Shown piece by piece: positions 9,920-19,292 of a stretch of DNA of 64,000 nt. A program made the position numbers and the translations under genes. The stretch is from contig NZ_JAATJA010000003.1 of NCBI RefSeq assembly GCF_011927665.1, forward strand, positions 210,284 to 274,283, given 5' to 3'. Each line of letters opens with the position of its first letter. Position 1 is the stretch's first letter. A model generated the notes under the pieces. That model searched no databases, had not been told where the DNA came from, and worked only from the letters and a program-made list of their open reading frames with translations. Source of the DNA: Desulfobaculum xiamenense (GTDB lineage Bacteria > Desulfobacterota > Desulfovibrionia > Desulfovibrionales > Desulfovibrionaceae).

Positions 9920-11131
9920 CTACCTTTCGGCGGCGAGGGCTTCCGCGTTTGCGCGGGAGAGTTCGCCGTTCTTGTTAAAGAGACCTTCGAGCATGAGCGC
10001 GATGGCTCCGTCGCCGGTGACGTTACAGGCGGTGCCGAAGCTGTCCTGCAGGGCGAAGATGGCCACCAGCAGCGCGACGCCAGCCGGGTCGAACTGGAGC
10101 ACGCCCACCACGATGCCGAGGGAGGCCATGACCGTTCCGCCGGGCACGCCGGGCGCGCCGATGGCAAACACGCCGAAGAGCACGATGAACATGGCCATGG
10201 TGCCGACGGACGGCATGTGGCCGTAGAGCATGAGCGAGATGGTCATGGCGAAAAAGGTTTCCGTGAGCACGGAGCCGCACAGGTGGATCGTCGCGCCGAG
10301 GGGGATCATGAACTCCGCAGTGTCCTTGGACAGGACCTTGGACTGGCGGGCGCAGCGCAGGGACACGGGCAGCGTGGCCGCGCTGGACATGGTGCCAACG
10401 GCGGTGAGGTAGGCCGGACCGTAATGACGCACGACCTCAAGCGGGTTGCGACCGGAAAGCAATCCGCCGATGGTGTAAAGCACCGCGAGCCACACGCCAT
10501 GGCCAACGAGCACCAGCGCGATGACCTTCAGGAAGACGGGCAACTGCTTGGTCAGGCTGCCCTCGTAGGCCAGCGCGGCGAAGGTGGTGGCGATGAACAG
10601 CGGCAGCACCGGGATGACGATCCGCTGGATGACCTTGAGCATGATCGCCTCGAACTCCACAAGCGCCTTCTCGAACAGCTCGGCCTTGGTCCACAGCACG
10701 GTGATGCCGAGGATGATGGCGGTGACCAGCGCGGTCATGACCGACATGATCGGCGGAATGTTGAGCTGGAAGACGACCTTGGGCAGCTCGCGCAGGCCTT
10801 CCATGGAGGTGGGAACCGACAGGTGCGGAATGATGAGGTATCCGGCGATGCAGGCCATGGTCGCCGCACCCACCGCCGAGAGATAGGCGATGCTGATGCC
10901 CGCGCCGAGCATGCGGTTGGCGTTGTGCTTCAGGCGCGTGATGGACGGAGCGATGAAGGCGATGATGACCAGCGGCACGGTGTAGAAGATGAACTGGCCG
11001 AGAACGTGCTTGATGGAGCAGATGACTTCCATGACGGCTTCATTGGCGAGCAGGCCGACGACCACGCCCGCGGCGATGCCCAGCAGCAGCTGGGTGATGA
11101 AGCCCCATTCACTCTTCTTCTTGTGACTCAT
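9920..11131 (-). CDS. Dicarboxylate/amino acid:cation symporter (DAACS family)
   Basis: A 403-residue, highly hydrophobic transporter of the sodium:dicarboxylate symporter family. Characteristic elements are FYTVPLVIIAFIAPSITRLK, the serine-rich hairpin AVGTMSSAATLPVSL, GATIHLCGSVLTE in the metal/substrate region, and GAPGVPGGTVMAS plus a C-terminal TACNVTGDGAIAL. A GAAGGGG site precedes the ATG at 11131. It sits between ridA and the cysteine-desulfidase-like gene on one strand, so cysteine or serine uptake is likely (inference), by analogy with SstT-type members. Confidence 0.9.
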   Translation of the reverse strand: MSHKKKSEWGFITQLLLGIAAGVVVGLLANEAVMEVICSIKHVLGQFIFYTVPLVIIAFIAPSITRLKHNANRMLGAGISIAYLSAVGAATMACIAGYLIIPHLSVPTSMEGLRELPKVVFQLNIPPIMSVMTALVTAIILGITVLWTKAELFEKALVEFEAIMLKVIQRIVIPVLPLFIATTFAALAYEGSLTKQLPVFLKVIALVLVGHGVWLAVLYTIGGLLSGRNPLEVVRHYGPAYLTAVGTMSSAATLPVSLRCARQSKVLSKDTAEFMIPLGATIHLCGSVLTETFFAMTISLMLYGHMPSVGTMAMFIVLFGVFAIGAPGVPGGTVMASLGIVVGVLQFDPAGVALLVAIFALQDSFGTACNVTGDGAIALMLEGLFNKNGELSRANAEALAAER

Positions 11132-11232
11132 TTCGGAAACCCCTTCGACCTCGGTTGAAAGTTGTCGCGCCGCCCGGTTGCACACACTGGGTTGGGCGGC
11201 GCGGGCCGCATGGCGGCCGTCAAGCGGGAAGC

Positions 11233-11607
11233 CTATACGCTGGCGATCACTTCGATCTCCACAAGTGCGTCCTTCGGAAGCCTCGCCACCTGGAAGCAGC
11301 TGCGCGCCGGGAACGGCGTGCCGAAGTATGCGGCGTAGACCTCGTTCATCGCAGCGAAATTCGCCATGTCGCTCAGGAAGACGGTGGTCTTCACGACGTT
11401 GGACAGAGAGGCTCCCCCCGCTTCGAGAATCGCCTTCACATTCTCCAGCGACTGCTTCGCCTGCGCGGCGATGCCCTCGGGCATCTCGCCGGTGGCGGGA
11501 TCAATGGGAAGCTGGCCGGACGTGAAGATCAGATTGCCCGCCACGGTCGCCTGCGAGTAGGGACCAATGGCGGCCGGAGCGTTGGGCGTGTTGATGATGC
11601 TAGCCAT
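11233..11607 (-). CDS. ridA: RidA (reactive enamine/imine deaminase)
   Basis: A 124-residue YjgF/YER057c/UK114-family protein that hydrolyses 2-aminoacrylate and related imines released by PLP enzymes or serine/cysteine-splitting enzymes. Diagnostic features are [12 protein letters not shown] near the N-terminus, [14 protein letters not shown], and [20 protein letters not shown], which includes the active-site arginine. The start MASII at 11607 aligns with known RidA N-termini and follows AAGGAG. Being first in a cluster with a cysteine-desulfidase-like enzyme makes direct detoxification of that enzyme's aminoacrylate intermediate a natural role. Confidence 0.95.
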   Translation of the reverse strand: MASIINTPNAPAAIGPYSQATVAGNLIFTSGQLPIDPATGEMPEGIAAQAKQSLENVKAILEAGGASLSNVVKTTVFLSDMANFAAMNEVYAAYFGTPFPARSCFQVARLPKDALVEIEVIASV

Positions 11608-11658
11608 GGTGATCATTCTCCTTGGAGTTGGATTATCGTTTTTCACCGTACTCGTGAG

Positions 11659-11687
11659 GCAATAGTGCGCTTCTCGTTCGCGGTCAA
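11659..11687 (-). promoter_or_regulatory. Putative sigma-70 promoter of ridA operon
   Basis: On the minus strand, TTGACC (11687-11682) and TATTGC (11664-11659) are spaced by 17 bases, about 50 bases upstream of the ridA ATG. The -35 is strong and the -10 is weak. Confidence 0.5.
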
Positions 11688-11720
11688 TAAAAATTTATTA
11701 GACCGATAATAATTTTTTAT
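11687..11720. promoter_or_regulatory. 34-bp AT-rich inverted repeat, candidate operator for ridA cluster
   Basis: Arms ATAAAAATTTATTA (11687-11700) and TAATAATTTTTTAT (11707-11720) match at 13 of 14 positions around GACCGA. The repeat abuts the putative ridA -35 element and is strikingly AT-rich in a GC-rich genome, so it may be an operator or UP-element. The YheO-type regulator in the same cluster is one possible binder. Confidence 0.55.
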
Positions 11721-11780
11721 CGCGATGTGCGAAAGACCACGTCGAGCGCCCCGCCCTGCCACTTCGCGGGGTATGGCCCT

Positions 11781-11996
11781 GCCGTATCGTTCACGGCCAC
11801 ATGCGAGACGTAGGCTCCGCCGGCCAAGGGGCCGCTGGCCCCTTGGAACCCCGATATGCGATAGGCCGTCTCCCCTTGGCGCACCGTGCGGCTTTGCGTG
11901 ACGAAGCCCTAGTGAGGATTGTCAAGGAAATCATTTCCTTGACTGGGGTCCGGGGCAAAGCCCCGGCCGCCGGAGGCCCTGCCCCGCGCAGCGGCT
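11781..11996 (+). repeat. Intergenic repeat, copy B (subtype II)
   Basis: Same element as copy A, but hairpin H2 (11922-11942) has arms TCAAGGAAAT and ATTTCCTTGA, and H3 (11950-11966) has arms CCGGGGC and GCCCCGG with an AAA loop. Relative to subtype I both sides of each stem change together. It lies between ridA and alaS, both on the minus strand. Confidence 0.93.
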
Positions 11997-12030
11997 CTTC
12001 GCTGTGGCTCGGCCGGCCATAACGAAAAAA

Positions 12031-12062
12031 GGCCGGGCCTTCCTTTCGGAAGACCCGGCCCT
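12031..12062 (-). terminator. alaS intrinsic terminator
   Basis: Hairpin GGCCGGGCCTTCC ... GGAAGACCCGGCC with a TTTC loop (one mismatch) and a six-A run on its left that forms the U-tract for the minus-strand alaS transcript. Confidence 0.88.
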
Positions 12063-12098
12063 TGTGGATCGGTATGCGTCGTATGCGCAGCGCGGGCG

Positions 12099-14741
12099 TT
12101 AGCCCTTGATCAGCTCGCGCACCGTGGCGAGGGCGGCATCGATGCCTGCGGGGTTGGAGCCACCGGCCTGCGCCATATCGGGACGTCCGCCACCGGAACC
12201 GCCGATTTCGGCGGCAGCGGGCTTGATGAGCTGCGGCGCGGTGAAGCGGTCGTGCAGATCCTTGGAGACGTAGACGGCGAGATTGGCCTTGCCGTCTCCC
12301 TCGCAGACGAGGGCGGCGATGCCGGAGGGCATCTTGGAGCGCACGTCATCCATGAGGGTACGCAGAGCGCCCATGTTAGGAGCGGGAACCTTGGCCACGA
12401 GGACCTTGATGCCCGCGATGTCCTCCACGGAGTCCATGAGATCGCGGCCGCTGCCGGAAGCCGCCTGCGAGGCGAGCTTTTCCATATCCTTGCGCAGTGC
12501 CTTGATTTCCTTCTGGAGACCATGCACACGGTCGCCGAGTTCCTCGGGACGGCCCTTGAGCATGGCGGAGGTGTCGAGCACGGTGCGGCGGTAGTCCATG
12601 AAGGAGTGCAGCGCGTTCCAGCCGGTGGCGGCCTCGATGCGGCGCACACCGGCGGCCACGCCGGACTCGGAAAGAATCATGAACGGACCGGCCTGTCCGG
12701 TGCTGCGCAGGTGGGTGCCACCGCACAGTTCGATGGACTCGCCCGGCACTTCGACCACACGGACGGTGCTGGCGTACTTCTCGCCGAAGAGGGCCATAGC
12801 GCCCTTGGCCACGGCATCCTGATAGTCCATCTCGGTGATGGAGAGCGGGATGTCGGCCATGATGGCGCGGTTCACCAGCAGCTCGACGTTGTGCAGCTCC
12901 TCGGGAGTCATGGCGGCGATGTGGGTAAAGTCGAAGCGCAGGCGCTCCGGCTCGACCAGCGAACCGGCCTGCTTGACGTGATCGCCCAGCACGCTGCGCA
13001 GGGCGGCCTGCAGCAGGTGGGTGCAGGTGTGGTTGCGGGCGGCGGCGAGGCGCTGCTCCTCGGAAACTTCGAGCAGGACTTCCTGATCGGCGTAGACGGT
13101 GCCCTCGTCGATGGTGACGTGGTGCACGGTGAGGCCGGAAGCGGGCTTGATGGTATTGGAGACCACCGCGCGGCCCTCGGGGGCGACGATGAGACCGCTG
13201 TCACCGCTCTGACCGCCGGACTCGCCGTAGAAGGGAGTGCGGGTGGTCACGATGTAGCCCTCGTCGCCCTTGTCGAGCTTCTCGACAGGCTCGGCGGAGG
13301 CGTCCATGAGGGACACGATGCGGGACCCCGCGGCGAGATAGTCGTACCCGACGAACTCGGAGCACAGGCCCTCTTCGAGCAGGCTCTGAAAGCGCGCGGC
13401 GAGGGTGGTCTCGGAAGAGCCCTTCCACGCGGCCTTGGCGCGGGCCTTCTGCTCCTTCATGAGGGCGACGAATCCCGGCTCGTCCACGGTGAAGCCCTGC
13501 TTCTCGGCGACGTCGTTGATGATGTCGAGGGGGAAGCCGTAGGTGTCGTAGAGCTTGAAGGCGACTTCGCCGCCGACCATGGATTTTCCTGCGGCGCGCA
13601 GATTCTCCAGCTCCTCTTCAAGCATGGCGAGGCCCTTGTCGAGGGTCTGGGCGAAGCGCTCTTCCTCCTCGCGGACCACGCGGGTCATGAAGTCCTGATT
13701 CTGGAGCAGCTCGGGGTACTGACCGCCCATGTCCTCCACGACCTTGAGGGCAACCTTGTACAGGAAGGCCTCGCTCATACGGATGAGCTTGCCGAAGCGC
13801 AGGGCGCGGCGGATGAGGCGGCGCAGCACGTAGCCGCGGCCCTCATTGGAGGGCAGGATGCCGTCGGCGATCATGAAGGCGATGGCGCGGCTGTGGTCGG
13901 CGATGACGCGCAGTGCGGTATCCACGTCCTCGCCCTGCTGGCGGTACTTCACGCCGGTCAGCCCGGCGATGTAGCCAATGAGGGACTGGAAGAGGTCAGT
14001 GTCGAAGTTGGAGTTCACGCCCTGACACACGGCGGCGATGCGTTCGAGGCCCATGCCGGTGTCGATACTCGGACGCGGCAGCGGGGTACGGGTGCCGTCG
14101 GCGGCCTGATCGTACTGCATGAACACGAGGTTCCAAATTTCGAGGAAGCGGTCGCAGTCGCACTTTCCGATGCCACAGTCGGGACCGCAGCACATGTGCT
14201 CGCCCTGATCGATGTGGATTTCGGAGCAGGGACCGCAGGGACCGGTATCGCCCATGGACCAGAAGTTGTCCTTCTCGCCGAGGCGGTAGATGCGGTCGGC
14301 GGACACGCCGGCGACCTTCTGCCACAGTTCGGCGGCCTCATCGTCATCCTTGTAGATGGTGATGTAGAGCTTGTCCTTGGGCAGCTTCAGTTCCTCGGTG
14401 ATGAATCCCCAAGCGAAGCGGATGGCGTCTTCCTTGAAGTAGTCGCCGAAGGAGAAGTTGCCGAGCATCTCGAAGAAGGTGTGGTGGCGCGCGGTGCGGC
14501 CCACGTTTTCGAGGTCGTTGTGCTTGCCGCCCACGCGCAGGCACTTCTGCGAGGTGGTGGCGCGGACGTAGTCCCGCTTCTCCTGGCCGAGGAAGATCTT
14601 CTTGAACTGGACCATTCCGGCGTTGGTGAAGAGCAGGGTCGGGTCGTCCTTGGGCACAAGCGCGGAGGACTCCACAATGCGGTGTCCGTTGCGCTCGTAG
14701 TATTCCAGGAATTTCTTCCTGATCTCGTTGGCAGTCAACAC
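12099..14741 (-). CDS. alaS: Alanyl-tRNA synthetase
   Basis: 880 residues, close to the E. coli enzyme. It charges tRNA-Ala in the cytoplasm. The aminoacylation domain begins with the class II elements [21 protein letters not shown] and [21 protein letters not shown]. The editing domain has the zinc-type motif HTCTHLLQ (about 568-575) and CGGTH (about 672-676), and the C-terminal C-Ala domain has [13 protein letters not shown]. The GTG at 14741 is chosen because AGGAG lies nine bases upstream and the product then starts with the usual [15 protein letters not shown]. recA lies upstream on the same strand, but a terminator separates them. Confidence 0.97.
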   Translation of the reverse strand: MLTANEIRKKFLEYYERNGHRIVESSALVPKDDPTLLFTNAGMVQFKKIFLGQEKRDYVRATTSQKCLRVGGKHNDLENVGRTARHHTFFEMLGNFSFGDYFKEDAIRFAWGFITEELKLPKDKLYITIYKDDDEAAELWQKVAGVSADRIYRLGEKDNFWSMGDTGPCGPCSEIHIDQGEHMCCGPDCGIGKCDCDRFLEIWNLVFMQYDQAADGTRTPLPRPSIDTGMGLERIAAVCQGVNSNFDTDLFQSLIGYIAGLTGVKYRQQGEDVDTALRVIADHSRAIAFMIADGILPSNEGRGYVLRRLIRRALRFGKLIRMSEAFLYKVALKVVEDMGGQYPELLQNQDFMTRVVREEEERFAQTLDKGLAMLEEELENLRAAGKSMVGGEVAFKLYDTYGFPLDIINDVAEKQGFTVDEPGFVALMKEQKARAKAAWKGSSETTLAARFQSLLEEGLCSEFVGYDYLAAGSRIVSLMDASAEPVEKLDKGDEGYIVTTRTPFYGESGGQSGDSGLIVAPEGRAVVSNTIKPASGLTVHHVTIDEGTVYADQEVLLEVSEEQRLAAARNHTCTHLLQAALRSVLGDHVKQAGSLVEPERLRFDFTHIAAMTPEELHNVELLVNRAIMADIPLSITEMDYQDAVAKGAMALFGEKYASTVRVVEVPGESIELCGGTHLRSTGQAGPFMILSESGVAAGVRRIEAATGWNALHSFMDYRRTVLDTSAMLKGRPEELGDRVHGLQKEIKALRKDMEKLASQAASGSGRDLMDSVEDIAGIKVLVAKVPAPNMGALRTLMDDVRSKMPSGIAALVCEGDGKANLAVYVSKDLHDRFTAPQLIKPAAAEIGGSGGGRPDMAQAGGSNPAGIDAALATVRELIKG

Positions 14742-14814
14742 GTTGAAATTCTCCTGTATCGCAAGATTTCGCCCGGCGCGGGCGATAGGATGTCCGGCTG
14801 GATCGTATGAACGG

Positions 14815-14848
14815 AAAAGGCGGACGAACGGATTTCCGCTCGTCCGCC
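14815..14848 (-). terminator. recA intrinsic terminator
   Basis: Stem arms GGCGGACGAACGGA (14819-14832) and TCCGCTCGTCCGCC (14835-14848) pair with one wobble; the four A residues at 14815-14818 give the U-tract on the minus strand, just after the recA stop. Confidence 0.85.
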
Positions 14849-14861
14849 GCATTCGCGAAAG

Positions 14862-16028
14862 TTAGGCGTCGGTCGACTCGAATTCCTGATCGTCGGTCGT
14901 TTCGGACTCGAAGCCCTCATCGAAGCTCTCGTCGGCATCGGAGTCGAAGCCTTCAGACGACTTCGGCGCGGAGGGGCCGCCCTTGGCGACGGGTCCGCCC
15001 TCGCCATCGACGAGGCCGTAGTGCGCGAGCAGCGCGTCCTCGATGGTCTGGCGAAGCTCGGTGTTCTCCTGGAGCATGGCGCGCACGTTTTCCTTGCCCT
15101 GCCCGAGGCGCTCGGTGCCGAAGGCGTACCACGAGCCGCTCTTCTCCACGATGCCTGCATCGGTGCCCATGTCGATGAGCTCGCCCTCGCGGGAGATGCC
15201 GGTGCCGTAGAGCACGTCGAACTGGGCCTCGCGGAAGGGCGGAGCCACCTTGTTCTTGACCACCTTGACTCGGGCGCGGATGCCGTAGGCCTCTTCCTTG
15301 TCCTTCAGGGTCTGCACGCGGCGGATGTCCATGCGCACGGACGAGTAGAACTTGAGGGCGTTGCCACCGGTGGTGGTCTCGGGGCTGCCGTAGCCCGTCA
15401 CGCCGATCTTCATGCGGATCTGGTTGATGAAGACCACGGAAGCGCGGGACTTGTGGATGGTGCCCGTAAGCTTTCGCAGCGCGTGGGACATGAGGCGGGC
15501 CTGACCGCCCACCTGCGTCTCGCCCATGTTCCCCTCAAGCTCGGCCTGGGGGATGAGCGCGGCGACGGAGTCGATGACGATGATGTCCACGGCGCCGGAG
15601 CGAACCAGCATGTCGGCGATGTCGAGAGCCTGCTCGCCGTAATCGGGCTGGGAGATGATGAGTTCGTCGGTCTTCACGCCGAGCCGTCTGGCGTAGTTGA
15701 CATCGAGCGCGTGTTCCGCGTCGATGAACGCGGCCACCCCGCCCCTCTTCTGGCACTCGGCAATGATGTGCAGACAGAGGGTGGTCTTGCCCGAGGACTC
15801 GGGACCGTAGATCTCGGTCACGCGGCCCTTGGGGATGCCGCCGATGCCAAGGGCGATGTCGAGGGCGAAGGATCCGGTGGGGATGGTTGGTATGTTCACG
15901 TGCGCATCGTCGGACAACTTCATGACGGAACCCTGACCGTACTTGCGCTCGATGGTCGAGAGGGCGGTGCTCAGGGCCTCCCTGCGCATCTCTTCGGGAC
16001 TGGGCTGCGTGGTGCGACGTTTTACCAT
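14862..16028 (-). CDS. recA: Recombinase RecA
   Basis: A 388-residue RecA, the ATP-dependent strand-exchange protein of homologous recombination and SOS co-protease. The Walker A motif GPESSGKT is at 75-82, Walker B is [12 protein letters not shown], loop 1 is [17 protein letters not shown], and the family signature is [14 protein letters not shown]. The tail is long and acidic ([26 protein letters not shown] region), extending beyond E. coli RecA. The ATG at 16028 has a GGAGCAG site. A sigma-70 promoter candidate lies upstream; no convincing LexA box was recognised. Confidence 0.98.
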   Translation of the reverse strand: MVKRRTTQPSPEEMRREALSTALSTIERKYGQGSVMKLSDDAHVNIPTIPTGSFALDIALGIGGIPKGRVTEIYGPESSGKTTLCLHIIAECQKRGGVAAFIDAEHALDVNYARRLGVKTDELIISQPDYGEQALDIADMLVRSGAVDIIVIDSVAALIPQAELEGNMGETQVGGQARLMSHALRKLTGTIHKSRASVVFINQIRMKIGVTGYGSPETTTGGNALKFYSSVRMDIRRVQTLKDKEEAYGIRARVKVVKNKVAPPFREAQFDVLYGTGISREGELIDMGTDAGIVEKSGSWYAFGTERLGQGKENVRAMLQENTELRQTIEDALLAHYGLVDGEGGPVAKGGPSAPKSSEGFDSDADESFDEGFESETTDDQEFESTDA

Positions 16029-16068
16029 ATGTACTGCTCCATGAAATATTTGTATCGAAAGCCACCGA

Positions 16069-16097
16069 CACATAGCAGAACGACCGCCCGCGGGCAA
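16069..16097 (-). promoter_or_regulatory. Putative recA promoter
   Basis: On the minus strand, TTGCCC (16097-16092) and TATGTG (16074-16069) with a 17-base spacer, about 40 bases before the recA ATG. Confidence 0.45.
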
Positions 16098-16250
16098 CCG
16101 TGCAACGCCGCCGACGGCGCAACGGAACGACACCCTCGCATAACCCGACAAATTCGCTCCGAATATCCCGACAGACCGCGTCATCCAAGGGAATCGCCCC
16201 TCACGCGGGCCTTGCGTCGCGGCGAAAGCGTGGGTATAGGCCATGCACCT

Positions 16251-17309
16251 ATGACCAACAAGACCACCTACGACGCCCTCGTCCTCTACTCGGCGGGGCT
16301 TGATTCATTGCTTGCGGCCCGCGTGCTCGAAGCCCAGGGGCTTCGCGTGAAGTGCCTGCACTTCGTCAGCCCGTTCTTCGGACACCCCGGACGGGTGAAG
16401 GGCTGGCGCGCCACCTACGGTCTCGACATCGACATCGTCAACATCGGCGACGCCTATATTGATATGATGCGCAAGGGACCGCGCTACGGCTTCGGCAAGC
16501 TCTTCAACCCCTGCGTGGACTGCAAGATCATCATGATCGAGCACGCGCGCGCCCTCATGCCGCGCTACGGAGCCACATTCATTGCCACCGGCGAGGTCGT
16601 GGGCCAGCGGCCCATGTCCCAGCGCCGCGACGCCATGAACAGCATCCGCAACGAGACGACCTCCGAGGACATCCTGCTGCGCCCCCTGTGCGCGCTCATT
16701 CTCGACCCCACGCCCATGGAGCTTTCGGGCCTCGTGGACCGGGAGCGCCTGTACGGCTTCTCTGGCCGTGGCAGAAACGAGCAGTTGCGCCTCGCCGCGG
16801 AGTTCGGCATCACCGACATTCCGACCCCCGGCGGCGGCTGCAAGCTCACCGAGTCCGCCTCGGCCTGCCGCTACGCCCCCGTGTTCCAGCATCACCCCAC
16901 GGCGACGGCGCAGGATTTCCACCTCGCCAACGTGGGCAGGCAGTACTGGTCCGGCGCGCACTGGCTGTCCATCGGACGCGACCAGCGCAGCAACGAGATG
17001 ATCGAACGCAACATCACGCCCGGTGACCTCGTGTTCAGCCTGCGCGACTTCCCCGGCCCCCTCGCCCTCGGGCGTCAGGTCGCCGGAGACTGGAGCGACG
17101 ACGCAGTGGCCGACGCGGCCGCCTTCGTGGCGTCCTTCTCGCCCAAGGCCCGCAAGGCCGAAACGGACATCGCCGTCGCCGTGCGCCATGGCGAAACCAC
17201 GCGCGACGTCGTCGTGCGCCCCTCGCGTGAGACAGCCTTGGGCTGGAAGGAAACGAGCTGGGACGACGCCGTGCCGGTCCGCAACGCCATGGACCCGCAC
17301 AACCACTAG
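16251..17309 (+). CDS. PP-loop ATP pyrophosphatase, ThiI/MnmA-like putative tRNA-thiolation protein
   Basis: A 352-residue protein with an N-terminal PP-loop ([14 protein letters not shown], residues about 11-24) of the adenine nucleotide alpha-hydrolase fold. The NPCVDCK segment supplies a CxxC pair, and GGGCKLTE is a feature shared with ThiI-like thiolases. The C-terminal part ([26 protein letters not shown] ... [16 protein letters not shown]) resembles an RNA-binding module described in NFACT-type proteins. It probably modifies a tRNA uridine, but the position cannot be told. The ATG at 16251 is chosen; a GTG eight codons upstream is an alternative. It is divergent from recA. Confidence 0.75.
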   Translation: MTNKTTYDALVLYSAGLDSLLAARVLEAQGLRVKCLHFVSPFFGHPGRVKGWRATYGLDIDIVNIGDAYIDMMRKGPRYGFGKLFNPCVDCKIIMIEHARALMPRYGATFIATGEVVGQRPMSQRRDAMNSIRNETTSEDILLRPLCALILDPTPMELSGLVDRERLYGFSGRGRNEQLRLAAEFGITDIPTPGGGCKLTESASACRYAPVFQHHPTATAQDFHLANVGRQYWSGAHWLSIGRDQRSNEMIERNITPGDLVFSLRDFPGPLALGRQVAGDWSDDAVADAAAFVASFSPKARKAETDIAVAVRHGETTRDVVVRPSRETALGWKETSWDDAVPVRNAMDPHNH

Positions 17310-17472
17310 CCGCCGCGCGGTCTGTCGCCCTGCCACGGACCGCGACAACCGCTTCCGACATTTTCCACAACACACCGGAATGACGGCGCATTGTCACAGG
17401 GCAATGCGCCGCAGACCCTTGCACATCTTGCACAGACTGGTCTTTCGGACCGGCCCGGTATAGAGACTTTTC

Positions 17473-18402
17473 ATGCTCACGCAATTCATCTTCGTCATCA
17501 TCAGCGCCACCCTTTTGTGGTTCGGCGCGGAATGGGTCGTGGACTCGGCGTCGGCCATCGCCCGCCGCTTCCGCGTGCCCGAACTGGTCATCGGCCTGAC
17601 CGTGGTCGCCATCGGCACCTCGGCTCCGGAGTTCATCGTCACGGCCATGGCGTCCTTCAAGGGCATGTCGGACATCTCCCTGTCCAACGTGGTCGGCTCC
17701 AACGTGTTCAACCTCGGCATCATCCTCGGCTCCATGGCCATGCTGCGCCCCATCGTTACCACCCCGGAGGTGGTCCGGCGCGACGGCATGCTGCTCATCG
17801 CCGTGGTGTCGCTGGTGACGCTCCTGACCATGGACCACACCCTCAGCCGCGTGGACGGCTTGGTGCTGGCGGCCATCCTCGGCACCTACATCACGCTGCT
17901 CATCATCCGCAGGCCCCGCACGGCGGTCGTGGCGGACGAGAACCCGAGCGACGAGCGCATCGCCACGTGGAAGGACTATCCGCGCCTCGCGGCGGGTTTC
18001 GTGGCCGTGTCCTACGGCGGCAGCCTCATGGTCGACGCGGCCTCCACGCTAGCCGCGCATCTCGGCGTGTCCCAGTGGGCCATCGGCGTGACCATCGTCG
18101 CGGCGGGCACCAGCCTGCCCGAACTGGTCACCTGCATCGCGGCCTCGGTGCGCGGCAAGAACGACATGCTGCTCGGCAACCTCATCGGATCGGACCTGTT
18201 CAACTTCTGCGGCGTGCTCGGCCTGACGAGCATCCTGCGCCCGCTCCCCGTTTCCGCCGCCGCCGCGCCGACCCTGTACATGCTGGTCGGATCGGTATGC
18301 ATCATCATCCTGTGCATTCGCACGGGGTGGAAGGTCTCGCGGCCCGAAGGCGCGTTTCTCATCGCGCTGGGCCTTGCGCGCTGGGCACCATCGCTCATGT
18401 AA
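17473..18402 (+). CDS. Calcium/sodium antiporter (CaCA family, YrbG-like)
   Basis: A 309-residue inner-membrane cation exchanger with the internal duplication of the family. The first alpha repeat reads VVAIGTSAPEFIVTAMAS and VVGSNVFNLG; the second reads VAAGTSLPELVTCIAAS and IGSDLFNFCG. The conserved acidic residues of both repeats are present. About ten hydrophobic segments are visible. The ribosome site before the ATG is weak. It stands alone on the plus strand between the PP-loop gene and the Bax-inhibitor-1 gene. Confidence 0.93.
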   Translation: MLTQFIFVIISATLLWFGAEWVVDSASAIARRFRVPELVIGLTVVAIGTSAPEFIVTAMASFKGMSDISLSNVVGSNVFNLGIILGSMAMLRPIVTTPEVVRRDGMLLIAVVSLVTLLTMDHTLSRVDGLVLAAILGTYITLLIIRRPRTAVVADENPSDERIATWKDYPRLAAGFVAVSYGGSLMVDAASTLAAHLGVSQWAIGVTIVAAGTSLPELVTCIAASVRGKNDMLLGNLIGSDLFNFCGVLGLTSILRPLPVSAAAAPTLYMLVGSVCIIILCIRTGWKVSRPEGAFLIALGLARWAPSLM

Positions 18403-18544
18403 CGCGAGGCGCAAATGCGCATGACGCATTGCATTTTCACTGTCATCGCAGGCGGATGCGACCGATATCCCTTGCCAGCCCCAATGTTCGGTATTACCTT
18501 TTCATTCGGCTGAACTACGACGACAACCTCAAGGAGGATACGAA

Positions 18545-19255
18545 ATGAACAGATTTCAGGCCATGAGCCGCCCGCAGGCACGTTCACTCGACAGTGTGAA
18601 CGCCTTTATGCGCGGCGTATACAACTGGATGGCCGCCGGTCTCGGCCTCACCGCGCTCGCGGCCTTCGCCACCGCATCGAGCCCCGATATGATCCAGCTG
18701 CTCTACAGCGGTTCCATCTTGAGCTGGGTCATAATCTTCGCGCCGTTCGTTCTGGTCATGATCCTGTCCGCAGGCATCAACTCCATGAGCGCTACCACGG
18801 CGACCATCACGTTCATGTCCTACAGCGCGCTCATGGGCGTGTCCCTCTCCAGCGTGCTGCTCATGTATACGGGCGAAAGCGTGTTCACCACCTTCGTGAT
18901 CTGCGCGACCATGTTCGGCGGCATGAGCATCTACGGCACGACCACCAAGCGCGACCTCACCTCGTGGGGCAGCTTCCTGTTCATGGGCCTCATCGGCATC
19001 CTCATCGCCTCGGTGGTCAACATCTTCCTCGCCAATTCCGTCATGCACTGGGTTATCTCCGTGATCGGCGTGGTCCTCTTCACCGGACTCACCGCCTACG
19101 ACACCCAGCGCCTGCGCGACATGGGCGAGAGCGCTCCCTACGGTGACGCCACGGTCCTGCGCCGCGGCACCATCCTTGGCGCGCTGACCCTCTACCTCGA
19201 CTTCATCAACCTGTTCCTGATGCTGCTCCGGCTCTTCGGGTCGAGCAGGGACTAG
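18545..19255 (+). CDS. Bax inhibitor-1 / YccA family membrane protein
   Basis: A 236-residue protein with seven hydrophobic segments, typical of the TMBIM/UPF0005 family. The family motif GLTAYDTQRLRDMGE lies in the last third, and the first segment reads RGVYNWMAAGLGLTALAAF. Bacterial members such as YccA modulate FtsH or act as pH-sensitive calcium leak channels; the adjacent Ca2+ antiporter upstream makes a calcium link tempting (inference). AAGGAGG precedes the ATG at ideal distance. Confidence 0.95.
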   Translation: MNRFQAMSRPQARSLDSVNAFMRGVYNWMAAGLGLTALAAFATASSPDMIQLLYSGSILSWVIIFAPFVLVMILSAGINSMSATTATITFMSYSALMGVSLSSVLLMYTGESVFTTFVICATMFGGMSIYGTTTKRDLTSWGSFLFMGLIGILIASVVNIFLANSVMHWVISVIGVVLFTGLTAYDTQRLRDMGESAPYGDATVLRRGTILGALTLYLDFINLFLMLLRLFGSSRD

Positions 19256-19262
19256 CCAATCC

Positions 19263-19289
19263 GGGGCGGCCACGGCCGCCCCTTTTTTT
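19263..19289 (+). terminator. Intrinsic terminator between the Bax-inhibitor-1 gene and lpxK
   Basis: Perfect 9-bp stem GGGGCGGCC / GGCCGCCCC with an AC loop, followed by seven T residues. It ends only three bases before the lpxK ATG, leaving no room for a ribosome site between them. Confidence 0.9.
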
Positions 19290-19292
19290 GCC

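Larger units (their letters stand above)
11608..12098. other. Intergenic stretch upstream of ridA
   Basis: Holds the putative ridA promoter (11659-11687), a 34-bp AT-rich inverted repeat (11687-11720), repeat copy B (11781-11996) and the alaS terminator. No gene is supported. Confidence 0.7.

Noticed and set aside
12252..14810. An 852-codon frame antisense to alaS
   Set aside because: Pure coding shadow of alaS with no domain of its own.
16029..16250. LexA box controlling recA
   Set aside because: No palindrome resembling known LexA sites was recognised near the putative promoter.
15021..17309. A long plus-strand frame running antisense to recA into the PP-loop gene
   Set aside because: The first part is an antisense shadow of recA; only the portion from 16251 has real family motifs and a sensible start.
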